From Poseidonocella sp. HB161398 (GTDB lineage: Bacteria > Pseudomonadota > Alphaproteobacteria > Rhodobacterales > Rhodobacteraceae): a stretch of DNA of 64,000 nt. Under the pieces are notes generated by a model, which saw only the letters and a program-made list of their open reading frames with translations, did not search any database and was not told the origin of the DNA. The stretch lies in contig NZ_VATA01000021.1 of assembly GCF_005870025.1 (NCBI RefSeq), forward strand, positions 1 through 64,000, read 5' to 3'. Position 1 is the first letter of the stretch; the number at the start of each line of letters is the position of its first letter. Positions 37,795 to 46,744 of this stretch are shown piece after piece. The position numbers and the translations under genes were made by a program.

Positions 37795-39387
37795 TCAGGC
37801 CAGGTCGAAGGCCAGGGGCTTGACCATCTGGAACTTGCCCAGGGCCTCGAGCTTCGAGACCAGCTCGGGCTTCACCGCCTCGTCGAGATGGATCAGCGCG
37901 ATCGCGTCGGCGCCGTTGCCGGTCCGGCCGAGGGTGAAGTTGGCGATGTTGTAGCCGGCCTCGCCCACGGTCATGCCCAGCGAGCCGATCACGCCCGGCA
38001 CGTCCTTGTTGGTCGTGTAGAGCATGTAGGGCGCCACTTCGGCATCGATGTTGATGCCCTTGATCTGGATGAAGCGCGGCTTGCCGTCGGAGAACACGGT
38101 CCCGGCGACGGTGCGGGTGCGGCTCTCCAGCTCGACGGTCAGCTTGATGTAGCCGTCGAAGGCGCCGGACTTGTCTTGCTTGGTCTGCGAGACATGGACG
38201 CCCTTCTCCTTGAACATGATCGGGGCGGAGACGAGGTTCACGTCCGGCGTGGTCGGCTTCAGGAAGCCCGCCAGCACGGCGCAGTCCAGCGCCTTGAGGT
38301 TCATCTCGGAGGCGACGCCGTCATAGACGATGTTGATCGACTTCACCGGCTCGTCGGTCAGCTGGCCGACGAAGCTGCCCAGATGCTCGGCCAGCTTGAT
38401 CCAGGGGCCCATGACCTTGGCTTCCTCGGCGGTCACCGCGGGCATGTTCAGCGAGTTCTGCACGGCGCCGGTCATCAGGTAGTCGGACATCTGCTCGGCG
38501 ACCTGCAGGGCGACGTTCTCCTGCGCCTCGGTCGTGGCCGCGCCCAGATGCGGGGTGCAGACGACATTGTCGAGGCCGAAGAGCACGTTCTCGGTCGCGG
38601 GCTCGACGGAGAAGACGTCGAAGGCGGCGCCGGCGACATGGCCGGATTTCAGCAGCTCGGCCAGGGCGGCCTCGTCGACCAGGCCGCCGCGGGCGCAGTT
38701 GACGATCCGCACGCCCTTCTTGGTCTTGGCGAGGTTCTCGGCCGACAGGATGTTGGCGGTCTTCTCGGTCTTCGGCACGTGCAGGGTGATGAAGTCGGCC
38801 TTGGCCAGGGCCTCGTCCAGCTCCACCTTGGTCACGCCCAGATCGGCGGCGCGCTCTTCGGAGAGGAACGGGTCGTAGGCCAGGACCTTCATCCGCAGGC
38901 CGAGCGCGCGGGAGGCGACGATCGAGCCGATATTGCCGCAGCCGATCAGGCCGAGGGTCTTGCCGGTGATCTCGACGCCCATGAAGCGCGACTTCTCCCA
39001 TTTGCCGGCCTGGGTGGAGGCGTCGGCGGCGGGGATCTGGCGGGCCACGGCGAACATCATCGCGATGGCGTGCTCGGCGGTGGTGATCGAGTTGCCGAAC
39101 GGCGTGTTCATCACGATCACGCCCTTCTTGGAGGCAAGCGGGATGTCGACGTTGTCGACGCCGATCCCGGCGCGGCCGATGACCTTCAGGTTGGTCGCGG
39201 CGTCCAGCACGTCGGCGGTCACCTTGGTGGCCGAGCGGATCGCCAGGCCGTCATACTCGCCGATGATTTCCAGCAGCTTCGCCTTGTCCTTGCCGAGCTT
39301 CGGCATGAAGTCGACCTCGACCCCGCGGTCGCGGAAGATCTGGACGGCGGTTTCGGAGAGGGCGTCGGAGACGAGAACCTTGGGCAT
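37795..39387 (-). CDS. serA: D-3-phosphoglycerate dehydrogenase
   Basis: First enzyme of serine synthesis, oxidising 3-phosphoglycerate with NAD. At 530 residues it is the long type with an intervening domain and a C-terminal ACT domain. Seen are GRAGIGVDNVDIPLASKKGV, the dinucleotide motif LGLIGCGNIGSIVASRALGL, catalytic Arg in VNCARGGLVDEAAL, catalytic His in VVCTPHLGAATTEAQENVA, and the ACT segment NKDVPGVIGSLGMTVGEAGY. Serine feedback through ACT is possible. It follows serC by 138 bp on the same strand. Confidence 0.97.
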   Translation of the reverse strand: MPKVLVSDALSETAVQIFRDRGVEVDFMPKLGKDKAKLLEIIGEYDGLAIRSATKVTADVLDAATNLKVIGRAGIGVDNVDIPLASKKGVIVMNTPFGNSITTAEHAIAMMFAVARQIPAADASTQAGKWEKSRFMGVEITGKTLGLIGCGNIGSIVASRALGLRMKVLAYDPFLSEERAADLGVTKVELDEALAKADFITLHVPKTEKTANILSAENLAKTKKGVRIVNCARGGLVDEAALAELLKSGHVAGAAFDVFSVEPATENVLFGLDNVVCTPHLGAATTEAQENVALQVAEQMSDYLMTGAVQNSLNMPAVTAEEAKVMGPWIKLAEHLGSFVGQLTDEPVKSINIVYDGVASEMNLKALDCAVLAGFLKPTTPDVNLVSAPIMFKEKGVHVSQTKQDKSGAFDGYIKLTVELESRTRTVAGTVFSDGKPRFIQIKGINIDAEVAPYMLYTTNKDVPGVIGSLGMTVGEAGYNIANFTLGRTGNGADAIALIHLDEAVKPELVSKLEALGKFQMVKPLAFDLA

Positions 39388-39525
39388 GGTCTTAGTCCTT
39401 GTGGCAGGTGCCGGATACGGGGCATCGGGCCGCCGTCCGGCTGTCCGGAGCGGGACCCCGCCTCTGGCGGCGGGGCGCTGTGTCAGGGGAAAGCGTCCGG
39501 GGCAGGGGGCGCCCCGGGAACCCGG

Positions 39526-40680
<1,155 letters not shown>

Positions 40681-40704
40681 TGGTGGTACCCTTCCAGATA
40701 AGCG

Positions 40705-40993
40705 CGCTGCGTTGGGGCAGCGTGTCCCGAGGCCGCCTCTACGCCAGTCCGGGGAGTCGGGCAAGTGGCAAAATGCGTCGGTTCCGGACTGTCGCGGAAA
40801 TTCCCTTCCGGCCGGCGGGCGCGCCGGTTGCGGCCGCGCCGGCGGGACGGCGGGCGGCGGGCAGGGGCCTTGCATGCAGGGGCAGCGCGCGCGTTCCCGG
40901 TCTATTGGCCGGGGGCGCGGCGTGTCGCAAATCTCCTGTCCTTGGTCCGGGCGGCCATGCGGCGAAGGCCCGGGCGCTAGCGGTTTTGCGACA
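40705..40993 (-). ncRNA. Candidate structured leader upstream of serC
   Basis: Two foldable elements lie in the region before serC. Distal: nested inverted repeats, outer arms TGTCGCAAA (40923-40931) and TTTGCGACA (40985-40993), inner arms CCGGGC (40947-40952) and GCCCGG (40968-40973). Proximal: a hairpin CGCTGC-GTTGGG-GCAGCG at 40705-40722, 25 bp before the serC start and close to its ribosome-binding site. A conserved serC leader motif is known from Alphaproteobacteria; I could not check this sequence against its model, so assignment is an inference from position and folding. Confidence 0.35.
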
Positions 40994-41033
40994 GGCGCCG
41001 ACCGGGGCGGCAGGCGCGGGCAGGCAGGGGAGA

Positions 41034-41049
41034 GCGCCGGAACCGGCGC
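41034..41049 (-). terminator. Hairpin directly after the 32-codon gene
   Basis: GCGCCGG-AA-CCGGCGC is a perfect 16-bp palindrome that starts 4 bp after the small gene's stop codon. No T-run follows. It could terminate the short transcript, attenuate read-through into serC or stabilise the small mRNA. Confidence 0.5.
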
Positions 41050-41053
41050 CCCC

Positions 41054-41152
41054 TCAGTGGCGCACGATCGAGATCGGCGTGTAGAAACGGCTGATCAGCT
41101 CTTCGCCGAAGATGCGGACGAGCGCGTCGTAGGTGATGCGGGGAATGGGCAT
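41054..41152 (-). CDS. Small protein, 32 residues, between serC and serB
   Basis: An ATG at 41150-41152 begins 32 sense codons; AAGGA lies about ten bases upstream, and a promoter with a perfect TATAAT lies about 85 bp upstream. The product starts [20 protein letters not shown] and ends [12 protein letters not shown]. It is a plausible short amphipathic helix followed by a Tyr/Ser/Ile tail, with no signal peptide and only two Ser codons, which argues against a simple serine-attenuation peptide. No family recognised. A palindrome follows the stop. Position suggests it is the first cistron of the serC-serA transcript or a stand-alone small gene. Confidence 0.6.
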   Translation of the reverse strand: MPIPRITYDALVRIFGEELISRFYTPISIVRH

Positions 41153-41235
41153 GGAACTATTTCCTTCTGTCACGTGTCGGCTGTTATTTTTCTGAACCGT
41201 TAATGAGAAATAAAGTTTCGACTCTATCGACGTCA

Positions 41236-41265
41236 ATTATACCAAAGTTGCTTACGTAATGCTAA
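41236..41265 (-). promoter_or_regulatory. Promoter with consensus -10 for the small gene (and serC-serA)
   Basis: On the minus strand TTAGCA (41265-41260), an 18-bp spacer and a perfect TATAAT (41241-41236) lie in a markedly AT-rich 150-bp region between serC and serB. Initiation would be near 41228. A second pair, TTGACG then TTATTT with 17-bp spacing, overlaps just downstream. Confidence 0.6.
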
Positions 41266-41427
41266 TTGTCTAATCATTTGCCAATTCTGGCCAGGCCTGC
41301 AGACCGGAACTGGTTAAAATGCGGCCGGATCCGGCGGATCCGGGCCTCCGGCCGGGCCGCATGGCGGGACTGGTTTTTCGCTGCCAGCCATGGGATAGGG
41401 GCGCCGAACCGATCCGGAGGCCTTCCC

Positions 41428-42303
41428 ATGTTCACCGCCACGCTCCTGACCAACCCAGCCGCGCCCTGTCTCGACGCGGCGACAGCCGGAGCGCTGGCAG
41501 AAGCCTGGGGCGGAGGCGCGCTGCGCTGGCTGGCGCCGGGCGAGGCGGCGGAATTCTCCCTTGCCGAACGGCCCGCGGATCTCTGGGAGCGCTGGTCGGC
41601 GCTGCAGGCCGAGGGCATCGACCTGGCCCTGCAGCCCGCCGAGGGGCGCCGCCGCAAGATGCTGCTGGCGGACATGGACAGCACGATGATCGGCCAGGAA
41701 TGCATCGACGAGCTGGCGGACATGGCGGGCGTCGGCGCGCGGGTGAAGGACATCACTGCGCGGGCGATGAATGGCGAGCTGGATTTCGAGGGCGCCCTGA
41801 CCGAGCGGGTCGGGCTGCTGGCCGGGCTGCCGGAAAGCGTGATCGCCGAGGTCTATGACGCGCGCATCACCATGGCGCCGGGCGGCAAGGTGCTGATCGC
41901 CACGATGAAGGCCGCGGGCGGGCATGCCGCGCTGGTCTCGGGCGGCTTCACCGCCTTCACCGAACGCGTCGCGGCCGAGCTCGGCTTCGACGAGCACCGC
42001 GCCAACACGCTGATCGCCGCGGGCGGCAAGCTGACCGGCGAGGTCGGCCGCCCGATCCTCGGCCGCGAGGCCAAGGTCGAGGCGCTCCACCAGATCAGCG
42101 CGCGGCTCGGAATCGGCCCCGAAGACGTGATCGCGGTTGGCGACGGTGCCAATGATCTGGGCATGTTGCACGGTGCGGGGGCAGGCGTTGCACTCCATGC
42201 GAAGCCCTCCGTGGCCGCCCAGGCCGATCTCCGCATCAATCACGGAGATTTGACGGCCTTGCTCTATCTGCAAGGCTATGCCAAGGCGGATTTCGTGCTG
42301 TGA
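41428..42303 (+). CDS. serB: Phosphoserine phosphatase
   Basis: HAD phosphatase producing serine, 291 residues. The nucleophile motif is MLLADMDSTMIGQECIDELA near residue 87 (DxDST), motif II is HAALVSGGFTAFTERVA, and the last motif is VIAVGDGANDLGMLHGAGAG. The N-terminal 80 residues are the family's less conserved extension. The start follows GGAGG. It is divergent from serC-serA across the AT-rich control region, so all three serine genes are under local control. Confidence 0.96.
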   Translation: MFTATLLTNPAAPCLDAATAGALAEAWGGGALRWLAPGEAAEFSLAERPADLWERWSALQAEGIDLALQPAEGRRRKMLLADMDSTMIGQECIDELADMAGVGARVKDITARAMNGELDFEGALTERVGLLAGLPESVIAEVYDARITMAPGGKVLIATMKAAGGHAALVSGGFTAFTERVAAELGFDEHRANTLIAAGGKLTGEVGRPILGREAKVEALHQISARLGIGPEDVIAVGDGANDLGMLHGAGAGVALHAKPSVAAQADLRINHGDLTALLYLQGYAKADFVL

Positions 42304-42448
42304 GCGCTGCAGCCGGGCCTCATATGGCCGGGGCTGCATTTGGAATCGTCGGAAAGCTGCGCTACTGTCGCGGCGACTGAGGCATGCTCCGGTCAGGCCG
42401 CCGCCAAGAGCGGTCCGCCCAGGGGCGCAAGAGGTTTAGGAGGCGGAA

Positions 42449-42994
42449 TTGATCAATCGTCTGGTGCTCGGACTGTGGATGGGGCTCGGCCTGTGGCTGA
42501 CGCCCGCCGTGGCACAGGTTGCCAACAATCCGGTCGGAGCGAAGACCGATTGGACGATCTATGTCGAGGACGATCCCAAGCAGTGCTGGGTCGTCGCGGC
42601 GCCGGAGGCGGGCAAATCCACCGCCACGCGCGAAGGACGTCCGGTCGCGGTGAGGCGCGGCGACATCTTCCTGTTCGTCTCGTTCTGGCCGAAGGACGCC
42701 AATGGCGGCGGCGGCATGGGCGAGGTGTCGTTCATGGGCGGATACGAGTTCGCCGACGGCGAGCCGGTGACCGTCGAAATCGGTGATTCGAAGTTCGATC
42801 TCTTCGCCGAGGGCGAGGTCGCCTGGGCCACCTCGGCCGAGCAGGACCGGCAGATCGCCCAGGCCATGAAGGGCGGCGCGCAGGCGGTCGTGACCGGCGT
42901 GTCGGAACGCTCCGGCACCACCACCCGCGACACGTTCTCGCTGATGGGCTTCACCGCTGCCTACGAGGATGCGGAGCGCCGCTGCGGCCAGTAG
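42449..42994 (+). CDS. Invasion-associated locus B (IalB)-like exported protein
   Basis: A 181-residue periplasmic protein. The start is TTG at 42449, with AGGAGG six bases upstream. The signal peptide is INRLVLGLWMGLGLWLTPAVA. Mature features fit the IalB family: TDWTIYVEDDPKQCWVVAAP, DIFLFVSFWP, GEVSFMGGYEFADGEPVTVE and a closing YEDAERRCGQ. IalB was named in Bartonella, but homologues are common in non-pathogenic Alphaproteobacteria, so no invasion role is implied. Confidence 0.85.
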   Translation: MINRLVLGLWMGLGLWLTPAVAQVANNPVGAKTDWTIYVEDDPKQCWVVAAPEAGKSTATREGRPVAVRRGDIFLFVSFWPKDANGGGGMGEVSFMGGYEFADGEPVTVEIGDSKFDLFAEGEVAWATSAEQDRQIAQAMKGGAQAVVTGVSERSGTTTRDTFSLMGFTAAYEDAERRCGQ

Positions 42995-43018
42995 GCCCGG
43001 CGTCCCATGCCGTCCCGG

Positions 43019-43041
43019 CCCCGCCTGGAGACCAGGCGGGG
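43019..43041. terminator. Bidirectional hairpin between convergent genes
   Basis: CCCCGCCTG-GAGAC-CAGGCGGGG, 9-bp perfect arms, centred between the IalB-like gene (plus) and the methyltransferase gene (minus), which converge here. Confidence 0.55.
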
Positions 43042-43046
43042 AGGGA

Positions 43047-43868
43047 TCATCCCGCCGCCGCGAAGCGGCGCTTGAGCTTGCCGATGATGCGCTTCGGCCG
43101 CGAGATGCGGATCCAGTTGAACCGCGCCGCCGCCGTCAGGAACGTGTCGCGCAGAGCGGGGCCGTAATGGCGCCCGAGCTGGGCCGCGGCCGCCTCGATC
43201 TGCGCCTCCGGCAGCGGCTCCATCAGCGTCCAGGGGATCAGCAGCCCGGCCGCGCCCCGCGCGCCCAGCTCTTCCCGGCTCATCGACAGATCCAGCCAGT
43301 AGCTGTTGCCGCCGCGCGCCGCCGAGACATGGCGGTGGCTGTCGGGGAACTGGTCGTAGCAGTGCTTCGGCCCGATCGAGTTGAAATGCCCGTCATCGCG
43401 GTAGAGCTTCAGGTCGTGATGGAAGAGCTTGCCGCCCCGGGGCATCCGCGGATGCAGCAGCAGCGTGTCGAGAAGCGGCCAGGGATGCTGGTGGTTGGCA
43501 TCCACGAAGCCCATGTCGAACCCCGTGACGTCCTCGGGCAGGTCGAGCAGCGTGATGCCGCGGTAGCGCGCCACCTCGATTGCCGCGTCGCCCTTCACCG
43601 GGTCGATCTGGAACCCGACCTGGCGGCTGCGGTCGCCGAAGAACTGCTCCTCGAAATCGAGCGTGACCAGGCGCCTGCCGCCATTCTCGGCCAGGAAGCG
43701 CGCGAGGAACCCGCCCGAGAGCCCCGAGGCGGTGCCGACCTCGATGAAGTTTCCGGGGCGGTCGGCGGCGATGACCGACTGGAAGAATTCCAGCTCGTCC
43801 TCGGCCACCGAGCCCCAGCCGTCGCGGTGATGCGCGTGATAGAGATCGTCGATCGCCTGGCGGTCCAT
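43047..43868 (-). CDS. Class I SAM-dependent methyltransferase-like protein
   Basis: A 273-residue protein of the Methyltransf_24 type. Motif I is NFIEVGTASGLSGGFLARFL near residue 40; the acidic turn after beta-2 is RLVTLDFEEQFFGD; motif IV-like is DMGFVDANHQHPWPLLDTLL. This DxxH pattern resembles methyltransferases placed in polysaccharide or cephalosporin-hydroxylase-like gene sets. The C-terminus is basic (RPKRIIGKLKRRF). The start follows GAGGAGG. Upstream, 13 bp away and on the same strand, is idi; the substrate is unknown. Confidence 0.75.
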   Translation of the reverse strand: MDRQAIDDLYHAHHRDGWGSVAEDELEFFQSVIAADRPGNFIEVGTASGLSGGFLARFLAENGGRRLVTLDFEEQFFGDRSRQVGFQIDPVKGDAAIEVARYRGITLLDLPEDVTGFDMGFVDANHQHPWPLLDTLLLHPRMPRGGKLFHHDLKLYRDDGHFNSIGPKHCYDQFPDSHRHVSAARGGNSYWLDLSMSREELGARGAAGLLIPWTLMEPLPEAQIEAAAAQLGRHYGPALRDTFLTAAARFNWIRISRPKRIIGKLKRRFAAAG

Positions 43869-43881
43869 GCCGGTCCTCCTC

Positions 43882-44412
43882 TCAGACCTTGACCAGCGTT
43901 CCGAAGATCCGGTCCTTGTGCTCGTCCATGTAGATCCGCAGCCAGGGGGTGAAGCGCGCCGGACGGCGGGCCACTTCGGCGGCCAGGTCGTAGATGCCGA
44001 TCCATTCGACCTGCATCACTTCCTCGGGATTGGGCTTCACCGGGATCTGCTTGTTGGCATGGGCGATGAAGATGTCGACCACCTCGTGCTCGATCATGCC
44101 GTTGCCGACCTCGGCGCGGTATTCCACCGTGTCGCGCAGCGCCGGGTAGAGCCCGGTGATGCCAAGCTCCTCGCGCAGCCGCCGGACGGCGCAGTCGGAG
44201 GATTTCTCGTTCCATTTCGGATGGGTGCAGACGGTATTCGCCCAGAGCCCCGGCGTGTGGTACTTCGACATCGCGCGGCGCTGGATCAGCACGTTCTGTC
44301 CGTCCATGACAAAGACCGACACCGCCGGGTGCTTCAGCCCGTTGCGGTGCACCTCGAGCTTGTCGAGAGGCGTCAGCTTGCCATTGACCCATGCCGGGAT
44401 CTTGTCTGTCAT
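43882..44412 (-). CDS. idi: Isopentenyl-diphosphate delta-isomerase, type 1
   Basis: Interconverts IPP and DMAPP for isoprenoids (quinones, carotenoids). The 176-residue Nudix-fold protein has HPAVSVFVMDGQNVLIQRRA, the catalytic Cys in WANTVCTHPKWNEKS, the Nudix-like Glu cluster CAVRRLREELGITG and the second catalytic Glu in GMIEHEVVDIFIAH. In phototrophic Rhodobacterales idi often sits in the photosynthesis cluster; no bch, crt or puf genes are seen here. Confidence 0.93.
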   Translation of the reverse strand: MTDKIPAWVNGKLTPLDKLEVHRNGLKHPAVSVFVMDGQNVLIQRRAMSKYHTPGLWANTVCTHPKWNEKSSDCAVRRLREELGITGLYPALRDTVEYRAEVGNGMIEHEVVDIFIAHANKQIPVKPNPEEVMQVEWIGIYDLAAEVARRPARFTPWLRIYMDEHKDRIFGTLVKV

Positions 44413-44757
44413 GCGGTCGGTCTTGGTTGCGGGACTCTAACTGGTCGGAGGGCGTCAGCCCGGAAAGCCGCGAGCGGCGGAGGTCTTGGTCGCCTAACCG
44501 GCTGCCAGCAATCTAAGCGGGGTTGCACCGGGTTTGCACGCCGACATCATGACACAGGCTAAGGCATTGCCCCTGCGGCATATCCTGCCAGCGGCCCGGT
44601 TTCGCCACCAAGGTGGCGCCCGCAGCGGCCGGGCTGGTGCTTTGGTCGCTTTTTCGCGGCCGCCGCGCCGTTTGCGCTGGCCCGGCGCGGCAGGCCGGCT
44701 AACGTGCCGCGGTAGATCGCGCAATCCCCCATCTCCCCATGACAGGAAAGGCCCGAC
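44413..44757. other. Intergenic region between idi and the cytochrome c gene
   Basis: About 345 bp with divergent genes on either side, so it should contain promoters for both. I see no clear -35/-10 pair, no tRNA and no palindromic operator that I would call. The frames crossing it show no protein features. Confidence 0.5.
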
Positions 44758-45177
44758 ATGCCCTACCGTACCGTTTCCCCCCTTGCCGCGCTCCTGCTCC
44801 TCGCGGCGCCCGCCCTGGCCGAGGGCGATCCCGCCGCGGGCGAGGCCGCGTTCAAGCAGTGCCAGGCCTGCCATGTGGTCCGCAATGACGCAGGCGAGGT
44901 GCTGGCCGGGCGCAATGCCCGGACCGGTCCGAATCTCTACGGGCTGCCGGGGCGGGTGATGGGCTCGGTGGAGGATTTCGCCTATTCCGACGCCTTCGAA
45001 GAGGCGCATGCGGCCGGCACGGCCTGGGACGAGGAGGCCTTCGTCACCTATGTCCAGGATCCCAGCGCTTTCCTGTCGGAGGTGCTCGGGCACAAGTCGC
45101 GCGGCAAGATGACCTTCCGCCTGCGCAAGGAAGAGGACGCCCGCGACATCTGGGCCTTCTTCGAGTCGCTCGACTAG
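44758..45177 (+). CDS. Cytochrome c2-type c cytochrome
   Basis: Periplasmic electron carrier of 139 residues. Signal peptide YRTVSPLAALLLLAAPALA ends at ALA. The haem site is FKQCQACHVVRNDAG near residue 36 (CxxCH), followed by GPNLYGLPGRVMGSVEDFAY, the usual c2/c550 segment; the axial Met is probably in RGKMTFRLRKEEDA. This family shuttles electrons between the bc1 complex and oxidases, reductases or a reaction centre. The start follows AGGAAAGG. Monocistronic. Confidence 0.92.
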   Translation: MPYRTVSPLAALLLLAAPALAEGDPAAGEAAFKQCQACHVVRNDAGEVLAGRNARTGPNLYGLPGRVMGSVEDFAYSDAFEEAHAAGTAWDEEAFVTYVQDPSAFLSEVLGHKSRGKMTFRLRKEEDARDIWAFFESLD

Positions 45178-45200
45178 GGCGCCTGTTCCGGTCGCCTGCG

Positions 45201-45224
45201 GCGGGGCCGACGGTCCGGCCCCGC
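45201..45224. terminator. Hairpin between cytochrome c and tetR genes
   Basis: GCGGGGCCG-ACGGTC-CGGCCCCGC, 9-bp arms, lies between the convergent genes. A second palindrome (CAGGGCC-A-GGCCCTG) follows at about 45236. No T-run. Confidence 0.5.
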
Positions 45225-45286
45225 TGCCGGGAGGGCAGGGCCAGGCCCTGTCCCGCGCCTGCCCCCGCGCAGGCGCCACCCCGGTC

Positions 45287-45916
45287 TCAGCGCGCGCTGC
45301 CGGTGCCGTAGCGCGCCAGGAACATGTCGACCGCCGCGGTGATGATCCGGTCGACCTCCTCCGGCGTGACCTCGGAGACCATGTTGAACATCAGCCGGGT
45401 CCACAGATGCGCCTTGCAGAGCTCGGTGAACTGCTCTGCGGCAAACTCGCAGTCGTCGATGTCCAGATCGCCCGCCGCCACCGCATTGCGGAAATATTCG
45501 GCGATGCAACGGCGCGCCTGCTCGGGGCCCGAGCGGTAGAAGGCGCGGCCGAGCTCGGGAAAGCGCTCGGATTCGGCAACGCAGAGCCGGAACACGCTCT
45601 GGCCGAATTCCGACAGCACGAAGCCGGTCAGCCGTTCGGCGATGTCGGTCAGCGTCTCGCGCACCGTCCGCCCGCTCTGGGCCAGTGCCTGGGCCTGTTC
45701 GCTCTGGCGCTGGCATTCGCAGCTGGCGATCTCCAGGAAAAGCTGCCGCTTGTCGGCGAAATAGCTGTAGAGCGTCGCCTTCGACACTCCCGCAGCGCGC
45801 GCGATCGCATCGACGCTGGCGCCTTCATAGCCCTGCTGCATGAAGATTTCGCGGGCGCCCGCGACCACCTGGTCGTATTTGCGCCCGCGTTTCACTTCGT
45901 GGCTCATGTCGTTCAA
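45287..45916 (-). CDS. TetR/AcrR-family transcriptional regulator
   Basis: A 209-residue regulator. The N-terminal helix-turn-helix domain reads YDQVVAGAREIFMQQGYEGA then VDAIARAAGVSKATLYSYFA, typical of TetR. The C-terminal half matches the AefR-like group (FGQSVFRLCVAESERFPELG, LARAFYRSG-type segment). I start it at TTG 45916 because GGAGG is seven bases upstream; the in-frame ATG at 45907 is too far from it. The nearest divergent gene is the HAD gene; the target is unknown. Confidence 0.88.
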   Translation of the reverse strand: MNDMSHEVKRGRKYDQVVAGAREIFMQQGYEGASVDAIARAAGVSKATLYSYFADKRQLFLEIASCECQRQSEQAQALAQSGRTVRETLTDIAERLTGFVLSEFGQSVFRLCVAESERFPELGRAFYRSGPEQARRCIAEYFRNAVAAGDLDIDDCEFAAEQFTELCKAHLWTRLMFNMVSEVTPEEVDRIITAAVDMFLARYGTGSAR

Positions 45917-46122
45917 GCTCGGTCCTCCGGCTATTCGGCAGGCATCCGGCATCCCCGGCGGAGCCTGCTCCTTCCAGATAGTATGTCCGGTTCGCGAGTT
46001 GAAGTGAACTGCCTGGTTCAATCGGACCGTGCAGCCGCTGCGGCCCCCGCGACCCGATGCCCGCTGCCCCGGCGGCGGCGCCGCGCTATCACGGAGCGGC
46101 CGGAACGATGCAGGAGGTGGCG

Positions 46123-46743
46123 ATGACGGTGGATGCAGTGATTTTCGACATCGGCAACGTGCTGATCGAATGGCAGCCCGAGCGGTACTACGACCGCGTG
46201 GCGGGCGAGGCGCGGCGGCGCGAGATGTTCGCTGCGGTCGATCTGCACGCGATGAACGACCGGGTCGACCGCGGCGAGGATTTCACCGCCACGATCTACG
46301 AGACCGCCGAGGCCCATCCCGCCTTCCGCGCCGAGATCCGGCAATGGCACGACAACTGGATCGAGCTGGCGAGCCCGGAGATCCCGCGCTCGGTCCGTCT
46401 CCTGCGGGCGCTGCGCGCCAAGGGCGTGCCGGTCTTCGCGCTGACCAATTTCGGCATCGGCAGCTTCGACTATGCCGCGACCCAGTACCCGTTCCTCGGC
46501 GAGTTCGACCGCCGCTACATCTCGGGCCACATGAAGGTCATCAAGCCCGATCCGCGGATCTACGAGATGGTGGAGGAGGATTGCGGCCTGGCGCCCGGCC
46601 GCCTGCTCTTCGCCGATGACCGCGCCGACAACATCGCCGCGGCCGCCGCGCGCGGCTGGCAGGTGCACCACTTCACCGGCCCCGAGGGCTGGGCGGAGAC
46701 CCTGGTTGCCAAGGGGCTCCTGAGCGCGGCGGAGGCGGCCTAG
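46123..46743 (+). CDS. HAD-superfamily hydrolase (IA)
   Basis: A 206-residue HAD phosphatase-like protein. Motif I is AVIFDIGNVLIEWQPERYY; motif II is VPVFALTNFGIGSFDYA (TN variant); Lys in HMKVIKPDPRIYEMV; motif IV is LLFADDRADNIAAAAARGW. The IGNVLIEW and D-RxDNI patterns place it near YihX/haloacid-type phosphatases. The ATG at 46123 follows GGAGG; the ATG at 46108 contains that ribosome-binding site and is rejected. Substrate unknown. Confidence 0.88.
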   Translation: MTVDAVIFDIGNVLIEWQPERYYDRVAGEARRREMFAAVDLHAMNDRVDRGEDFTATIYETAEAHPAFRAEIRQWHDNWIELASPEIPRSVRLLRALRAKGVPVFALTNFGIGSFDYAATQYPFLGEFDRRYISGHMKVIKPDPRIYEMVEEDCGLAPGRLLFADDRADNIAAAAARGWQVHHFTGPEGWAETLVAKGLLSAAEAA

Positions 46744-46744
46744 A

